Shown here piece after piece: positions 44,089 to 51,802 of a stretch of 64,000 bases of DNA (positions are counted from its first letter, which is position 1; every line of letters begins with the position of its first letter). The stretch spans positions 62,001 to 126,000 of the forward strand of contig NZ_JBHRZT010000052.1 of assembly GCF_042649685.1 (NCBI RefSeq). Direction: 5' to 3'. This DNA is from Bacillus_BA songklensis (lineage in GTDB: Bacteria; Bacillota; Bacilli; Bacillales; Bacillaceae_H). Made by a program: the position numbers and the translations under genes. The notes under the pieces are model-generated. The model was not told where the DNA came from. It saw only the letters and a list, made by a program, of their open reading frames with translations, and made no database searches.

Positions 44089-44262
44089 ATGAAGGAAAAG
44101 AAAGGAGAACCTCTCTTTCAAAGCGGCAACTTAGCAAAAAATGAATTAAAAGGATATTATGGACTGGATCCTGAAACAAGCCTTCAATCCGTCCATTTTG
44201 CGACAACCGAAAATGCTTATTTGAATGAGCATTACCAGGAAGATCCAAAAGAAAATGAATAA
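44089..44262 (+). CDS. Small hypothetical protein, 57 aa
   Basis: ATG at 44089 follows AAGGAAGG and opens a 57-codon frame ending at 44262. The product is soluble and acidic: F-Q-S-G-N-L-A-K-N-E-L-K, then Y-Y-G-L-D-P-E-T, ending P-K-E-N-E. No family recognised. CATACTA about 40 nt upstream could be a forespore (sigma-G/F type) -10 box, which would agree with other spore genes nearby; this is speculative. Confidence 0.55.
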   Translation: MKEKKGEPLFQSGNLAKNELKGYYGLDPETSLQSVHFATTENAYLNEHYQEDPKENE

Positions 44263-44366
44263 AGGGATGCATCAGTCTGAGATAGCTAGGAAAGCCATTT
44301 TCCACTGAAGAAACCCTTCATTAAAATCCTTGATGCTGCACGGATTCCTCATGAAAGGTTCTTTTA

Positions 44367-44414
44367 GTAAGATGACTAAAGGGTATGGTATCCACATCTT
44401 TTTAGTCATCTTAC
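44367..44414 (-). terminator. Long inverted repeat at the end of the cysC-sat unit
   Basis: GTAAGATGACTAAA and TTTAGTCATCTTAC arms with a 20-nt loop, overlapping the last codons of the sat remnant. Probably the terminator of the cysC transcript, although the T-run is poor. Confidence 0.55.
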
Positions 44415-44580
44415 CCATTCCTTTTTCATTCCCTTTATCAGGATATTAACCACTTCGGGGCGACTAAATTCAGGAGGCGGTGTTTGGCCGTCGCGAATAA
44501 TCATAAAATCAATTCATTTGGTTGACTAGTCTCCCGCCGTGTGGTTCCTTCGTATACAAAGCAATCATTCCTTTTGCCAT
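44406..44580 (-). pseudogene. Remnant of ATP sulfurylase (sat) with internal deletion
   Basis: The first part reads E-P-H-G-G-R-L-V-N-Q-M-N then stops; P-H-G-G-x-L-V-N is the conserved start of ATP sulfurylase. After the stop, in another frame, comes I-I-R-D-G-Q-T-P-P-P-E-F-S-R-P-E-V-V-N-I-L, which matches the conserved end of the same enzyme (P-P-E-F-S/T-R-P-E-V). About 330 internal codons are missing. It follows cysC by 33 nt on the same strand, so the operon once encoded both steps from sulfate to PAPS. Confidence 0.75.
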
Positions 44581-44613
44581 CAAGATTCAATAAGAGTCAT
44601 GAACTCGACAGCT

Positions 44614-45210
44614 TTACAGGCTTTCTCTAATAAAATCCAACAGTTTTTTTAGCGCTTCATCCACTGAAAGGACAGATGTATCCAGAACTATCTCTGGATT
44701 CTTTGGCTCTTCGTATGGTTGGGTTACACCTGTGAAGTTTTGAATTTCTCCTGCACGCGCCTTTTTGTACAGCCCTTTTGGATCACGCAATTCACATTCT
44801 TCGAGCGGACATTTTACATACACTTCAATAAATTCACCTTCTTCAAAAATGTTTCTTGCCGCTTTCCTGTCAGCTTCAAAAGGTGAAATAACAGCCGCTA
44901 AAACCACCACTCCCGCATCAACAAATAACTTTCCTACTTCAGCCGTTCTTCGAATATTTTCCTTCCGATCTTCCGGACTGAATCCGAGATTTTGATTCAC
45001 CCCATGCCGCAAGTTGTCTCCATCAAGTAAATATGTCCGTACTCCCTCAGTGTACAATACCCTCTCAAGTGCATCGGCCAAGGTTGACTTGCCCGAACCT
45101 GATAACCCGGTGAACCAAATCATCATGCTTTTATGCTTGTTTAGCGCTTGTCTATCTTTCTTCGTAACGGTACTTTGATGCCAGACAATATATTTGTCTT
45201 GTCGTTCCAT
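44614..45210 (-). CDS. cysC: Adenylylsulfate (APS) kinase
   Basis: A 198-residue cytoplasmic kinase that phosphorylates APS to PAPS, the sulfate donor. Walker A G-L-S-G-S-G-K-S-T near residue 36, L-L-D-G-D-N-L-R-H-G-V-N near residue 65, and the lid-type D-P-K-G-L-Y-K-K-A-R are all intact. The ATG at 45210 is chosen because AAAGGA sits 8 nt before it; an ATG at 45231 is weaker. There is no assimilatory sulfate reductase gene nearby. Its neighbours are a sulfotransferase and glycan genes, suggesting PAPS for sulfation rather than cysteine synthesis. Confidence 0.92.
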   Translation of the reverse strand: MERQDKYIVWHQSTVTKKDRQALNKHKSMMIWFTGLSGSGKSTLADALERVLYTEGVRTYLLDGDNLRHGVNQNLGFSPEDRKENIRRTAEVGKLFVDAGVVVLAAVISPFEADRKAARNIFEEGEFIEVYVKCPLEECELRDPKGLYKKARAGEIQNFTGVTQPYEEPKNPEIVLDTSVLSVDEALKKLLDFIRESL

Positions 45211-45679
45211 CTGCTCCATCCTTTCATACATAAATTATGGTCAACGATACTTAACCCTACTTTTTTAGAGATACATTGCACTCATAATTGATCCTCTGAT
45301 ATACTATTTATGCTTGTATGGGAAGGTCTGTTCCGAATATCCACATATGTGTAGACTTAAAATGGGAAAATTCTTACACAGTGAAGCGAGCTGTCTTCCA
45401 AGAAGACAGCCTCTTCTTATGACTGAAATGAAAATATAACCAATGTTCTTCTTCATTTGTTCCTTCTTGAACTTCTTCGTATACTGTTTCTGTCGCTTGT
45501 TCTTCTTTTCTGGCAGCAAGGTTATTCATTTTCTCTTCTTTTGCTTTCTTTCCTTCTTTTTGTTGTCTTTTACTTTACTTTCTTCTATTTTTCTATCTCC
45601 CTTTCCCGATAACATAATATATTCACTCTGAAAAAGAGGGACTAAGCTAAATGGCCATTTTGATGAAATATGTTCTTTG
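45211..45679. other. AT-rich gap with no supported gene
   Basis: Contains one hairpin (GCTGTCTTC / GAAGACAGC, 45391-45411). Frames here are low-complexity lysine- or phenylalanine-rich and lack ribosome sites, so I call no gene. Confidence 0.6.
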
Positions 45680-46486
45680 CTAATAAGTTCCGTCAAAAAA
45701 GTCACAGCCGAATTCACCCAGCCGATGGGCATCTGAATGAAAGTCAGATCCACCGGTCATAATGAGGTGATATTGCTGAGCATATGCCTTATAGCGTTCG
45801 TTATCCTCTCTCCCATGTTTCCGATGCCATACTTCAATACCGTCGAACGGGAATTGAAGTAACTCGTTGACTAAATGATCTTCCAGTACAATCGGATGTG
45901 CCAATACAGCGAGCCCTCCAGCATTGTGGATGAGACGGATTCCTTCTTCTGGTGTAATGATCATTTTGTCAACTGCACAAGGCCGGCCATCCGCTAAATA
46001 CATGTCAAAGACTGTCTGAAAATCGTTGACATACCCTTTTTCTACAATCGCTTTCGCAATATGCGGTCTTGAGATGACTTCACCCTGGCTGTACTTGAGG
46101 ACATCATCCATTGAGATAACCATGCCGATGTCTCGAAACTTACGGATAATCTGTACCGCACGGGTTTCTCTTTCATGTCGCATTGCTTGTAACACTTTGG
46201 TCAATTCACCCGCAGGTTTGATGTTGTAACCTAAAATATCGACTGTTTTTCCTTTGTACTTTGTGCTTAATTCAATTCCGGCAATCACCCGTATACCGAG
46301 ATTAAGTCCCGCTTTAACCGCCTCGTTTACTCCATCCAATGTATCGTGATCTGTAATCGCAATGGTTTTCAGCTCTTTATCATAGGCTTTTTGCACAACC
46401 TCTTGTGGAGAATAATCTCCATCCGATGCCGTTGTGTGCAAATGTAAATCAAACAAACCAGACTTTACAATTTCCTGTAAATCCAT
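45680..46486 (-). CDS. PHP-domain phosphoesterase, candidate 3',5'-nucleotide (PAP) phosphatase
   Basis: A 268-residue soluble enzyme. F-D-L-H-L-H-T near residue 14, T-D-H-D-T-L near residue 46, H-E-R-E-T-R and R-P-H-I near residue 140, A-H-P, and the late G-S-D-F-H-S-D are the metal-binding motifs of PHP proteins of the YciV/RNase AM type. Relatives hydrolyse 3',5'-bisphosphonucleotides such as pAp. Lying between cysC and a PAPS sulfotransferase gene, it is well placed to destroy the inhibitory by-product PAP. That role is inference. ATG at 46486 follows AGGAGATAAAGG; an upstream TTG at 46504 lies too close to the site. Confidence 0.85.
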   Translation of the reverse strand: MDLQEIVKSGLFDLHLHTTASDGDYSPQEVVQKAYDKELKTIAITDHDTLDGVNEAVKAGLNLGIRVIAGIELSTKYKGKTVDILGYNIKPAGELTKVLQAMRHERETRAVQIIRKFRDIGMVISMDDVLKYSQGEVISRPHIAKAIVEKGYVNDFQTVFDMYLADGRPCAVDKMIITPEEGIRLIHNAGGLAVLAHPIVLEDHLVNELLQFPFDGIEVWHRKHGREDNERYKAYAQQYHLIMTGGSDFHSDAHRLGEFGCDFFDGTY

Positions 46487-46586
46487 TCCTTTATCTCCTC
46501 TCAAAAAAATAGACTGCCGATTTCCCCCGCTTCACGTAGTGTTAAATGGGGGTTGATTGCATATAAGAGCCCTATTAGATTAAAGA

Positions 46587-47876
46587 TTAAAATAAGGCCA
46601 CTTCCCATACATACGGTTTTCCTTGTTCAAAAAAAGAAATTTGTTCATTGGTTATGGACACGGCCTGATTGTATGAAAAACCCAATCTCCCGACAATTCT
46701 CTTTTCAATGGGGTGAAGATGATTATTGCAGCTCAAATAGTACTTATCGCGTTTGTTAAATAAAATTCTGTCCGGAAGCAAGACCTTATCAGTAATTCGA
46801 TCTGTAATAGGTTCGCCATCCTGCCATTGATTGAGAAAATCCCGGTCGCAGTGAATGATCTCTTTCATATTGAAATGAAACTTATTTAGCGTAGCTTCAT
46901 TCTTGATCAGCCGTTTCTTTTGATCTTGAATATAATAAACAGCGCGTGTATGTGTGTCTTTGACTAATAGAAGATTCGGAAAAAGGCTTACGTCGGTATA
47001 AATTGTCTCATTAATAGGGGGTCCTTCTCTGTATTTAAATAAAAGCGGATTATGAATTCGAATTATTTTCCTGCGATCCAGCTTCAGCTTTCTTAGCATG
47101 TTATGATCGATTTTTCTGCGCTTTTGCCGGTCAATAAAATAGATGTCCGTGTCTACTCCCGTTACAAGAATCCCGTCAGGCAGGTGGTCGGGCAGATGGA
47201 TATTTAATTTTTGAAAGGACACTTCATTTTTCAGACAAACATCCAGGACCTTATCAATTGGATAAAAAGGCTCCCATTCGTTCAGCCTTTTCCAAAAGGC
47301 CGCATCCCCGTTATGCCAATACTTTGCATCTTCATCCCAATAGCTTCCGTATTTTCTGTATATTTTTTCTGCAATTGATCTTGTATGCATGACCGAGCAG
47401 TGATCGACCAAATTCGAAGCCTTTGTTAAGATTCCATTTGTTTTTCGAATAAATTCTGAAACAATATCTAACTCTGTGTCGACATTCTTCACTCTTTGCG
47501 CAGAATAAACAATATCAATGTCCGAATGTTCCCAAAAATAGTCAACCATCACTTCTAATCGATTCCGCAAATAAAAATTATCGTCCGTTAAATAAGAAAT
47601 GTACTTTCCTTGTGTTAAGGGGAGTGCCTTATTGATTAAAACCGCATATCTTGTCTTTTTATAGCGTTCTTCATCTTTTACATAGCTGTTATAAAAACGA
47701 ATGCGCGGGTCTTCCAAATATTTTTCAATCACTTTTTGCGTTTTGGCATTTGAAGCATCGTCCATAATAAACAGTTCCCAGTTTGTATACGTTTGGTCAA
47801 GTACACTTTGAATAGCCTCTCCTACAGTGTCTGGCTTGTTGTAACTTGTCATGACAATAGATACCACCGGTTTCAA
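46587..47876 (-). CDS. SpsA-like family 2 glycosyltransferase with three C-terminal repeats
   Basis: A 429-residue enzyme. Residues 1-230 are a GT-A domain close to B. subtilis SpsA (spore coat polysaccharide): V-S-I-V-M-T-S-Y-N-K, L-F-I-M-D-D-A-S-N, Y-L-T-D-D-N (the metal DD site) and D-H-C-S-V-M-H. SpsA ends near residue 255; here about 200 further residues form three units of about 65, each with a pattern hydrophobic-x-Y-Y/F-I-x-x-x-K-R-x-I and ending in G-x-P. The GTG at 47885 overlaps the GAGGGTGA site, so the TTG at 47876 is preferred. It probably transfers a dTDP-sugar to a spore glycan. Confidence 0.85.
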   Translation of the reverse strand: MKPVVSIVMTSYNKPDTVGEAIQSVLDQTYTNWELFIMDDASNAKTQKVIEKYLEDPRIRFYNSYVKDEERYKKTRYAVLINKALPLTQGKYISYLTDDNFYLRNRLEVMVDYFWEHSDIDIVYSAQRVKNVDTELDIVSEFIRKTNGILTKASNLVDHCSVMHTRSIAEKIYRKYGSYWDEDAKYWHNGDAAFWKRLNEWEPFYPIDKVLDVCLKNEVSFQKLNIHLPDHLPDGILVTGVDTDIYFIDRQKRRKIDHNMLRKLKLDRRKIIRIHNPLLFKYREGPPINETIYTDVSLFPNLLLVKDTHTRAVYYIQDQKKRLIKNEATLNKFHFNMKEIIHCDRDFLNQWQDGEPITDRITDKVLLPDRILFNKRDKYYLSCNNHLHPIEKRIVGRLGFSYNQAVSITNEQISFFEQGKPYVWEVALF

Positions 47877-48025
47877 ATGAATCACCCTCTTTTACTGGAA
47901 AAGCAAAGTTATATGCTTTCCAAATTGTTGTCTTATTTTGGATTGTGCATCGTGCTTTACCCCATGAACGTCAAATATATAAAGCACAACTGAGAAGACC
48001 TTTGATAAAAATGAAAAATCAGAGC

Positions 48026-48754
48026 CTAATCTTGTTTGCCGGCTTTAAACATTTCTAATTCTTGTTTAGAGTCGGAATCTAGACTCTCAAGTTTTACTGC
48101 CAGCAATTCCTTAGTGAACGTATAAAGTTCTAAATCCATTTCATTTCTCTTCTCTAGCTCACTTAAAATGTCTTTAGGCATGTCAGTAACGGAAGGACGA
48201 TTATTTGTGACATTTTCTTTTGAATAAGAGATATCTCCCCAATTAAACGTTTTTTTCATCAAGAAAATGGATTCATCGAACATTTCTGAAAGGCCCGCAA
48301 CGGTAAAATTATTTTGGAGGTTCTTTTTGGCAAGATCCAGATCTGGTTCATGAATGCATCCTGAGATTCGCCTCGTTTGCTGGTTGGATGATTTTAGCGG
48401 GAAATGGTGGATAAACTCCATAAGAGACATGTTCTGGACTTGAGGATATGCTTTATGATGAGGCCTTCTTAAAATGTAATAATATTCTGACACAATCCGA
48501 TCAATCGGATTTCTTAGTATCGTAAAATATTGGTATGGCCGCTTAAAGTACTCGTGAAGACCATACCAACAATGACCGCCCACACACTTTAATTGATCGA
48601 TTTTCCTTTTCTCTTTTAATTTAGGAATCATATCTTTCTCCATATGAAACCATACTTCCTTAGAATGATATTGCTTTTTAATAATGTTTTTTAATGTTGT
48701 TCCCCCGGTTTTGGGAATATGCATATAGATAAGCAAACGTTTCTCTGCTGTCAT
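48026..48754 (-). CDS. PAPS-dependent sulfotransferase
   Basis: A 242-residue sulfotransferase-family protein. Y-M-H-I-P-K-T-G-G-T-T-L near residues 10-21 is the 5'-phosphosulfate loop, and L-R-N-P-I-D-R-I-V-S-E-Y-Y near residue 80-92 the 3'-phosphate motif, both binding PAPS. No membrane anchor is seen, unlike many eukaryotic relatives, so it acts in the cytoplasm. Substrate is probably a carbohydrate, from the surrounding glycosyltransferase and dTDP-sugar genes. ATG at 48754 follows GAGGAGGG. cysC at 44.6 kb can supply PAPS. Confidence 0.88.
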   Translation of the reverse strand: MTAEKRLLIYMHIPKTGGTTLKNIIKKQYHSKEVWFHMEKDMIPKLKEKRKIDQLKCVGGHCWYGLHEYFKRPYQYFTILRNPIDRIVSEYYYILRRPHHKAYPQVQNMSLMEFIHHFPLKSSNQQTRRISGCIHEPDLDLAKKNLQNNFTVAGLSEMFDESIFLMKKTFNWGDISYSKENVTNNRPSVTDMPKDILSELEKRNEMDLELYTFTKELLAVKLESLDSDSKQELEMFKAGKQD

Positions 48755-48823
48755 CCATACTTCCCTCCTCTTTGTTTTGCATGGAAACTCTTATCTTGTA
48801 ATTCTCCAATTTTTTCTTATTTT

Positions 48824-49005
48824 ATATAAATCCACATAAAGAATTTGATATGAGCAAAAAACGCTCATGCTAAATTCTTTACGCATAAGCAGTTGGCAAG
48901 CTCCCTTGCGGGTTCTTGCCAGCTGCTTATACAAGAACCTTTGTAAGTTTATTCAAGATGAGAGAACAGAAGAGCCATGAAGAAGATAAAAGGCAAGGGT
49001 TGATG
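48824..49005 (+). repeat. Two-hairpin dispersed element, copy 6
   Basis: Forward orientation: TATATAAATCCACATAAAG, hairpin AAAGAATTTGATATGAGC (two mismatches in the stem), hairpin two AAGCAGTTGGCAAG with its partner TTGCCAGCTGCTT, then the A-rich tail, which runs into the stop codon of the rmlD-like gene. The right terminal repeat is missing. It lies within the sps-like cluster. Confidence 0.88.
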
Positions 49006-49878
49006 TTAAAAAGTTAAGTGCCCTTTTCGATACAAATACTCAGTTAACGAGTTTTTCCAATTTACCATTTGATAGATTTCATTGATCTTTGTATTGTCGA
49101 GTACACTATATACCGGCCTTTTAGCCTTTGTTGGATAGCCTGTGTGCAGAATAGGGATTAAATCCACGTCCATATTTAATTGGACAAAAATTTCCTTTGC
49201 AAACTCGTACCAGCTGCATTCTCCTTCCCCTGAACAATGATAAATACCATAAGCATCTATTTTCTTATCAATAAAGGTGAATACAGCTTTTGCAATCTCT
49301 AGTGTATGCGTTGGAGACATTACTTGATCGTCGACAACTCTGATTGTCTTTCCCTGTTTTCCCAACTGGATCATTGTTTCCACAAAATTTCCGCCTTTTC
49401 CGCTCGCTCCAGCTTTTCCGAATAGAGAGGAGACCCGGAAAATGAAATATTTATCATGAAAGTTGCTGATGAAATGTTCACCCGCAAGCTTGGAAATGCC
49501 GTAAACGTTAAGCGGGTTTGCACAATCGTCTTCTTTGTAAGGCCGGTTTTTCTTTCCGTCAAAAATATAATTCGTTGTAAAGTGATACAATACTTTATCA
49601 TGCTCGTGACAATATTTTGCCATCTCCGATACAGCAAGACTGTTCACCACAAGAGATTTGGATGGAAAGTCCTCACACTCATCTGTTTTATGGTAGGACG
49701 TACAATTGATAAGTATGTCAAATTCAACTTGAGAAAAAAATTGGCGGATATCATCTTTTTCTACATCTAAGTCTTTTCGGTAAACATCGATTAGCTCATA
49801 TTGCGGAAAAGAGGAAAAAACAAAATGAATGTCCGTTCCAAGCTGACCGTTCGCTCCTAAAAGAAGTATCCTTTTCAT
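49006..49878 (-). CDS. spsK: dTDP-4-dehydrorhamnose reductase (RmlD/SpsK-like)
   Basis: A 290-residue short-chain dehydrogenase. G-A-N-G-Q-L-G near residue 8 binds the nucleotide and Y-G-I-S-K-L-A-G-E near residue 130 gives the catalytic Y-x-x-x-K. T-N-Y-I-F-D-G with Y-K-E-D-D is the RmlD signature. It reduces dTDP-4-keto-L-rhamnose or a similar 4-keto sugar. ATG at 49878 follows GGAGGATAA. The cluster order rmlA, rmlC, epimerase, rmlD resembles spsI-L of B. subtilis. Confidence 0.9.
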   Translation of the reverse strand: MKRILLLGANGQLGTDIHFVFSSFPQYELIDVYRKDLDVEKDDIRQFFSQVEFDILINCTSYHKTDECEDFPSKSLVVNSLAVSEMAKYCHEHDKVLYHFTTNYIFDGKKNRPYKEDDCANPLNVYGISKLAGEHFISNFHDKYFIFRVSSLFGKAGASGKGGNFVETMIQLGKQGKTIRVVDDQVMSPTHTLEIAKAVFTFIDKKIDAYGIYHCSGEGECSWYEFAKEIFVQLNMDVDLIPILHTGYPTKAKRPVYSVLDNTKINEIYQMVNWKNSLTEYLYRKGHLTF

Positions 49879-49984
49879 TTATCATCCTCCTAATATTCTC
49901 TCCACCGGTGTGTCATTCTTTTAATCTGTTTTATTTTGCTTTTTTACACGTTTTTAGTGAGAATTCAAAGTCCAACCATATGTG

Positions 49985-51019
49985 TTAAGTTTCAATATCC
50001 AAAATTCCGCCGTACTTTTCCACCTCTTTTATGATTTGGTGCCATTTCATTAAGTCCTTATACCAATTCAATGTAATGGTATGCTCTGATTTAGTCAGTT
50101 TCCCGCTTTCCAGCTTCCTGTATACTTCAAGTGCCCCATCTGCACCGGACCATTTTGCTTTCCAATTTAGTGTTTGTTCGATTTTATCAAAATTCACTCG
50201 GTACGATCGGTGGTCTGGGTCTCCGTACCACTCGATTTTGACTGTTTTCGGGAGGGCGCTCACAATTTCTTCCGCTAGTTCCCCCAGCTGATAATTGTTT
50301 TCATTGGACCCTACATTAAAAATCTGGCCATTGATCAGGCTGCGCTCCGCTTCAAGAAGCAGGCACATCACATCAGTCGTATCATCGACATGAACAAACG
50401 GTCTCCATTGCGTGCCGTCCCGCATTAATGGAATCACCCCATTTTCCCATGCACCGTATGTCATTCCATTAATCGCTAAGTCAAACCTCATTCTTGGTGA
50501 ATATCCAAAGGCAGTCGCCTGTCTGATGACGGTAACAATGAAGGTTTGGTCTGCTAGAGGGAGTACGCCTAATTCGGCTTTCTCATTTGCCTTTGCGTAT
50601 ACTGTAAGAGGGTTAGTCAGTGAAGATTCGTCTACTATGGCATCTTGATCCTGAAATCCATATAAACTGCAAGATGATGACAATATATATCTTTTAACGC
50701 CCATTTGTTTCGCTGTCACGGCTGTATGAACCCGGGAGATATGGTTAATTTCATACGTAGCTTTTTTAAATAACTCTCCACTTGAATCATTTGAAATCGC
50801 AACGAGATCGATGACGGCATCTACTTCTGCAAAATGTTCTGGCTTCAGCCTGCGTGTATCTTCTTGAATGATCCTTAAATTCTCATGAGAGTTTAATTTA
50901 TCGTGTCCGAAAAAATACCGGTCTACAGCTTTTACCTTATAGCCTTTTTCCAAAAGTTTCGGAACTAACGCACTTCCTATATATCCGCCGGCACCAGTCA
51001 CAAGAACTTGTTTCACCAC
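49985..51019 (-). CDS. NAD-dependent epimerase/dehydratase family protein
   Basis: A 344-residue extended short-chain dehydrogenase. G-A-G-G-Y-I-G near residue 10 binds NAD, and S-S-S-C-S-L-Y-G and the R-P-F-V-H-V-D-D segment are normal for sugar epimerases/dehydratases. The active-site stretch reads V-Y-A-K-A-N-E-K: where the usual Y-x-x-x-K lysine should be there is asparagine, with lysines two residues either side. It occupies the place of spsJ/rmlB (dTDP-glucose 4,6-dehydratase) but does not look like RmlB. It overlaps the end of rmlC by 7 nt. Start is GTG at 51019 or 51016 after AAGGAGG. Confidence 0.8.
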   Translation of the reverse strand: MVKQVLVTGAGGYIGSALVPKLLEKGYKVKAVDRYFFGHDKLNSHENLRIIQEDTRRLKPEHFAEVDAVIDLVAISNDSSGELFKKATYEINHISRVHTAVTAKQMGVKRYILSSSCSLYGFQDQDAIVDESSLTNPLTVYAKANEKAELGVLPLADQTFIVTVIRQATAFGYSPRMRFDLAINGMTYGAWENGVIPLMRDGTQWRPFVHVDDTTDVMCLLLEAERSLINGQIFNVGSNENNYQLGELAEEIVSALPKTVKIEWYGDPDHRSYRVNFDKIEQTLNWKAKWSGADGALEVYRKLESGKLTKSEHTITLNWYKDLMKWHQIIKEVEKYGGILDIET

Positions 51020-51579
51020 AGCCCCTCCTTAAAAAGAAAATTATTTTCGGCGTTTTCAAGCAATGGAAGGTTTTTATCTTTCTCCGATAAGATCGGATCG
51101 GCAACCGGCCAAGCAATTTCTAATAGAGGATCATTCCAATAAATTCCTCGATCATGCTTAGGTGAATAAAATTCATCAACCTTATACATAATCTGTGTAT
51201 TGTTTACCAATGTGCAAATACCATGGGCAAATCCTTGCGGTATGAGGATCTGCCGTTTATTTTCTTCGCTCAATATAACTCCTGCCCATTCCCCGAATGT
51301 AGGGGAGCCTATCCTGATATCTACCACAACATCATATACAGCGCCTGATAGTACCCTGACAAGTTTTGTTTGAGCTTTTGGATTCAACTGATAATGAAGC
51401 CCCCTGATCGTTCCTGCCTGCACCGACAGTGAATGGTTATCTTGAACAAAATGGTGTTCGATTCCCAGTTCTTTGAATTCTTGCAGATTGTAGCTTTCCA
51501 TGAAAAATCCGCGATGATCACCATACACATGCGGTTCTATAATATATACGCCGTCCAGCTTTGTTCTAATTTTTTTCAC
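51013..51579 (-). CDS. spsL: dTDP-4-dehydrorhamnose 3,5-epimerase (RmlC/SpsL-like)
   Basis: A 188-residue cupin-fold epimerase. H-R-G-F-F-M-E-S near residue 22, the catalytic histidine in R-G-L-H-Y-Q near residue 60, D-V-V-V-D-I-R-I and Q-G-F-A-H-G, with the catalytic Y in Y-K-V-D-E-F-Y, are all present. It inverts C3/C5 of dTDP-4-keto-6-deoxyglucose. An ATG at 51588 sits directly on the AAAGGAG site, so the GTG at 51579 is the better start. Overlaps the next gene by 7 nt, so they are translationally coupled. Confidence 0.92.
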   Translation of the reverse strand: MKKIRTKLDGVYIIEPHVYGDHRGFFMESYNLQEFKELGIEHHFVQDNHSLSVQAGTIRGLHYQLNPKAQTKLVRVLSGAVYDVVVDIRIGSPTFGEWAGVILSEENKRQILIPQGFAHGICTLVNNTQIMYKVDEFYSPKHDRGIYWNDPLLEIAWPVADPILSEKDKNLPLLENAENNFLFKEGLW

Positions 51580-51690
51580 TTTCCCCATCTCCTTTCTACT
51601 TTTTCAACATTTCATCCACGATATAGCCAGCAAACGGGATGGAACAAGTAAAGCCTGGTGGCTAAAAAGAACTCCCTTGATTTTATGCGA

Positions 51691-51738
51691 AATGGTCCGT
51701 CTTGGTTTTACTGAATTTCACAGGACGGACCATTTCAT
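51691..51738. repeat. Long inverted repeat between rmlA and rmlC
   Basis: GAAATGGTCCGTC and GACGGACCATTTC-type arms (13-14 bp) around a 20-nt loop, without a following T-run. It could be an RNA processing or attenuation hairpin within the operon. Confidence 0.65.
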
Positions 51739-51802
51739 GAAGCCGGTTCAATGGAAGTGAGTCTCTTGTCTTTTGGCCAGCCTATTAACATCTATCTTGA
51801 AC

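Noticed and set aside
45304..45631. Several overlapping frames between cysC and the PHP gene
   Set aside because: Low-complexity lysine/phenylalanine-rich translations, no ribosome sites, mutually overlapping.
51691..51738. Hairpin between rmlA and rmlC considered as an operon terminator
   Set aside because: Strong stem but no T-run on either side, so it is listed only as an inverted repeat.
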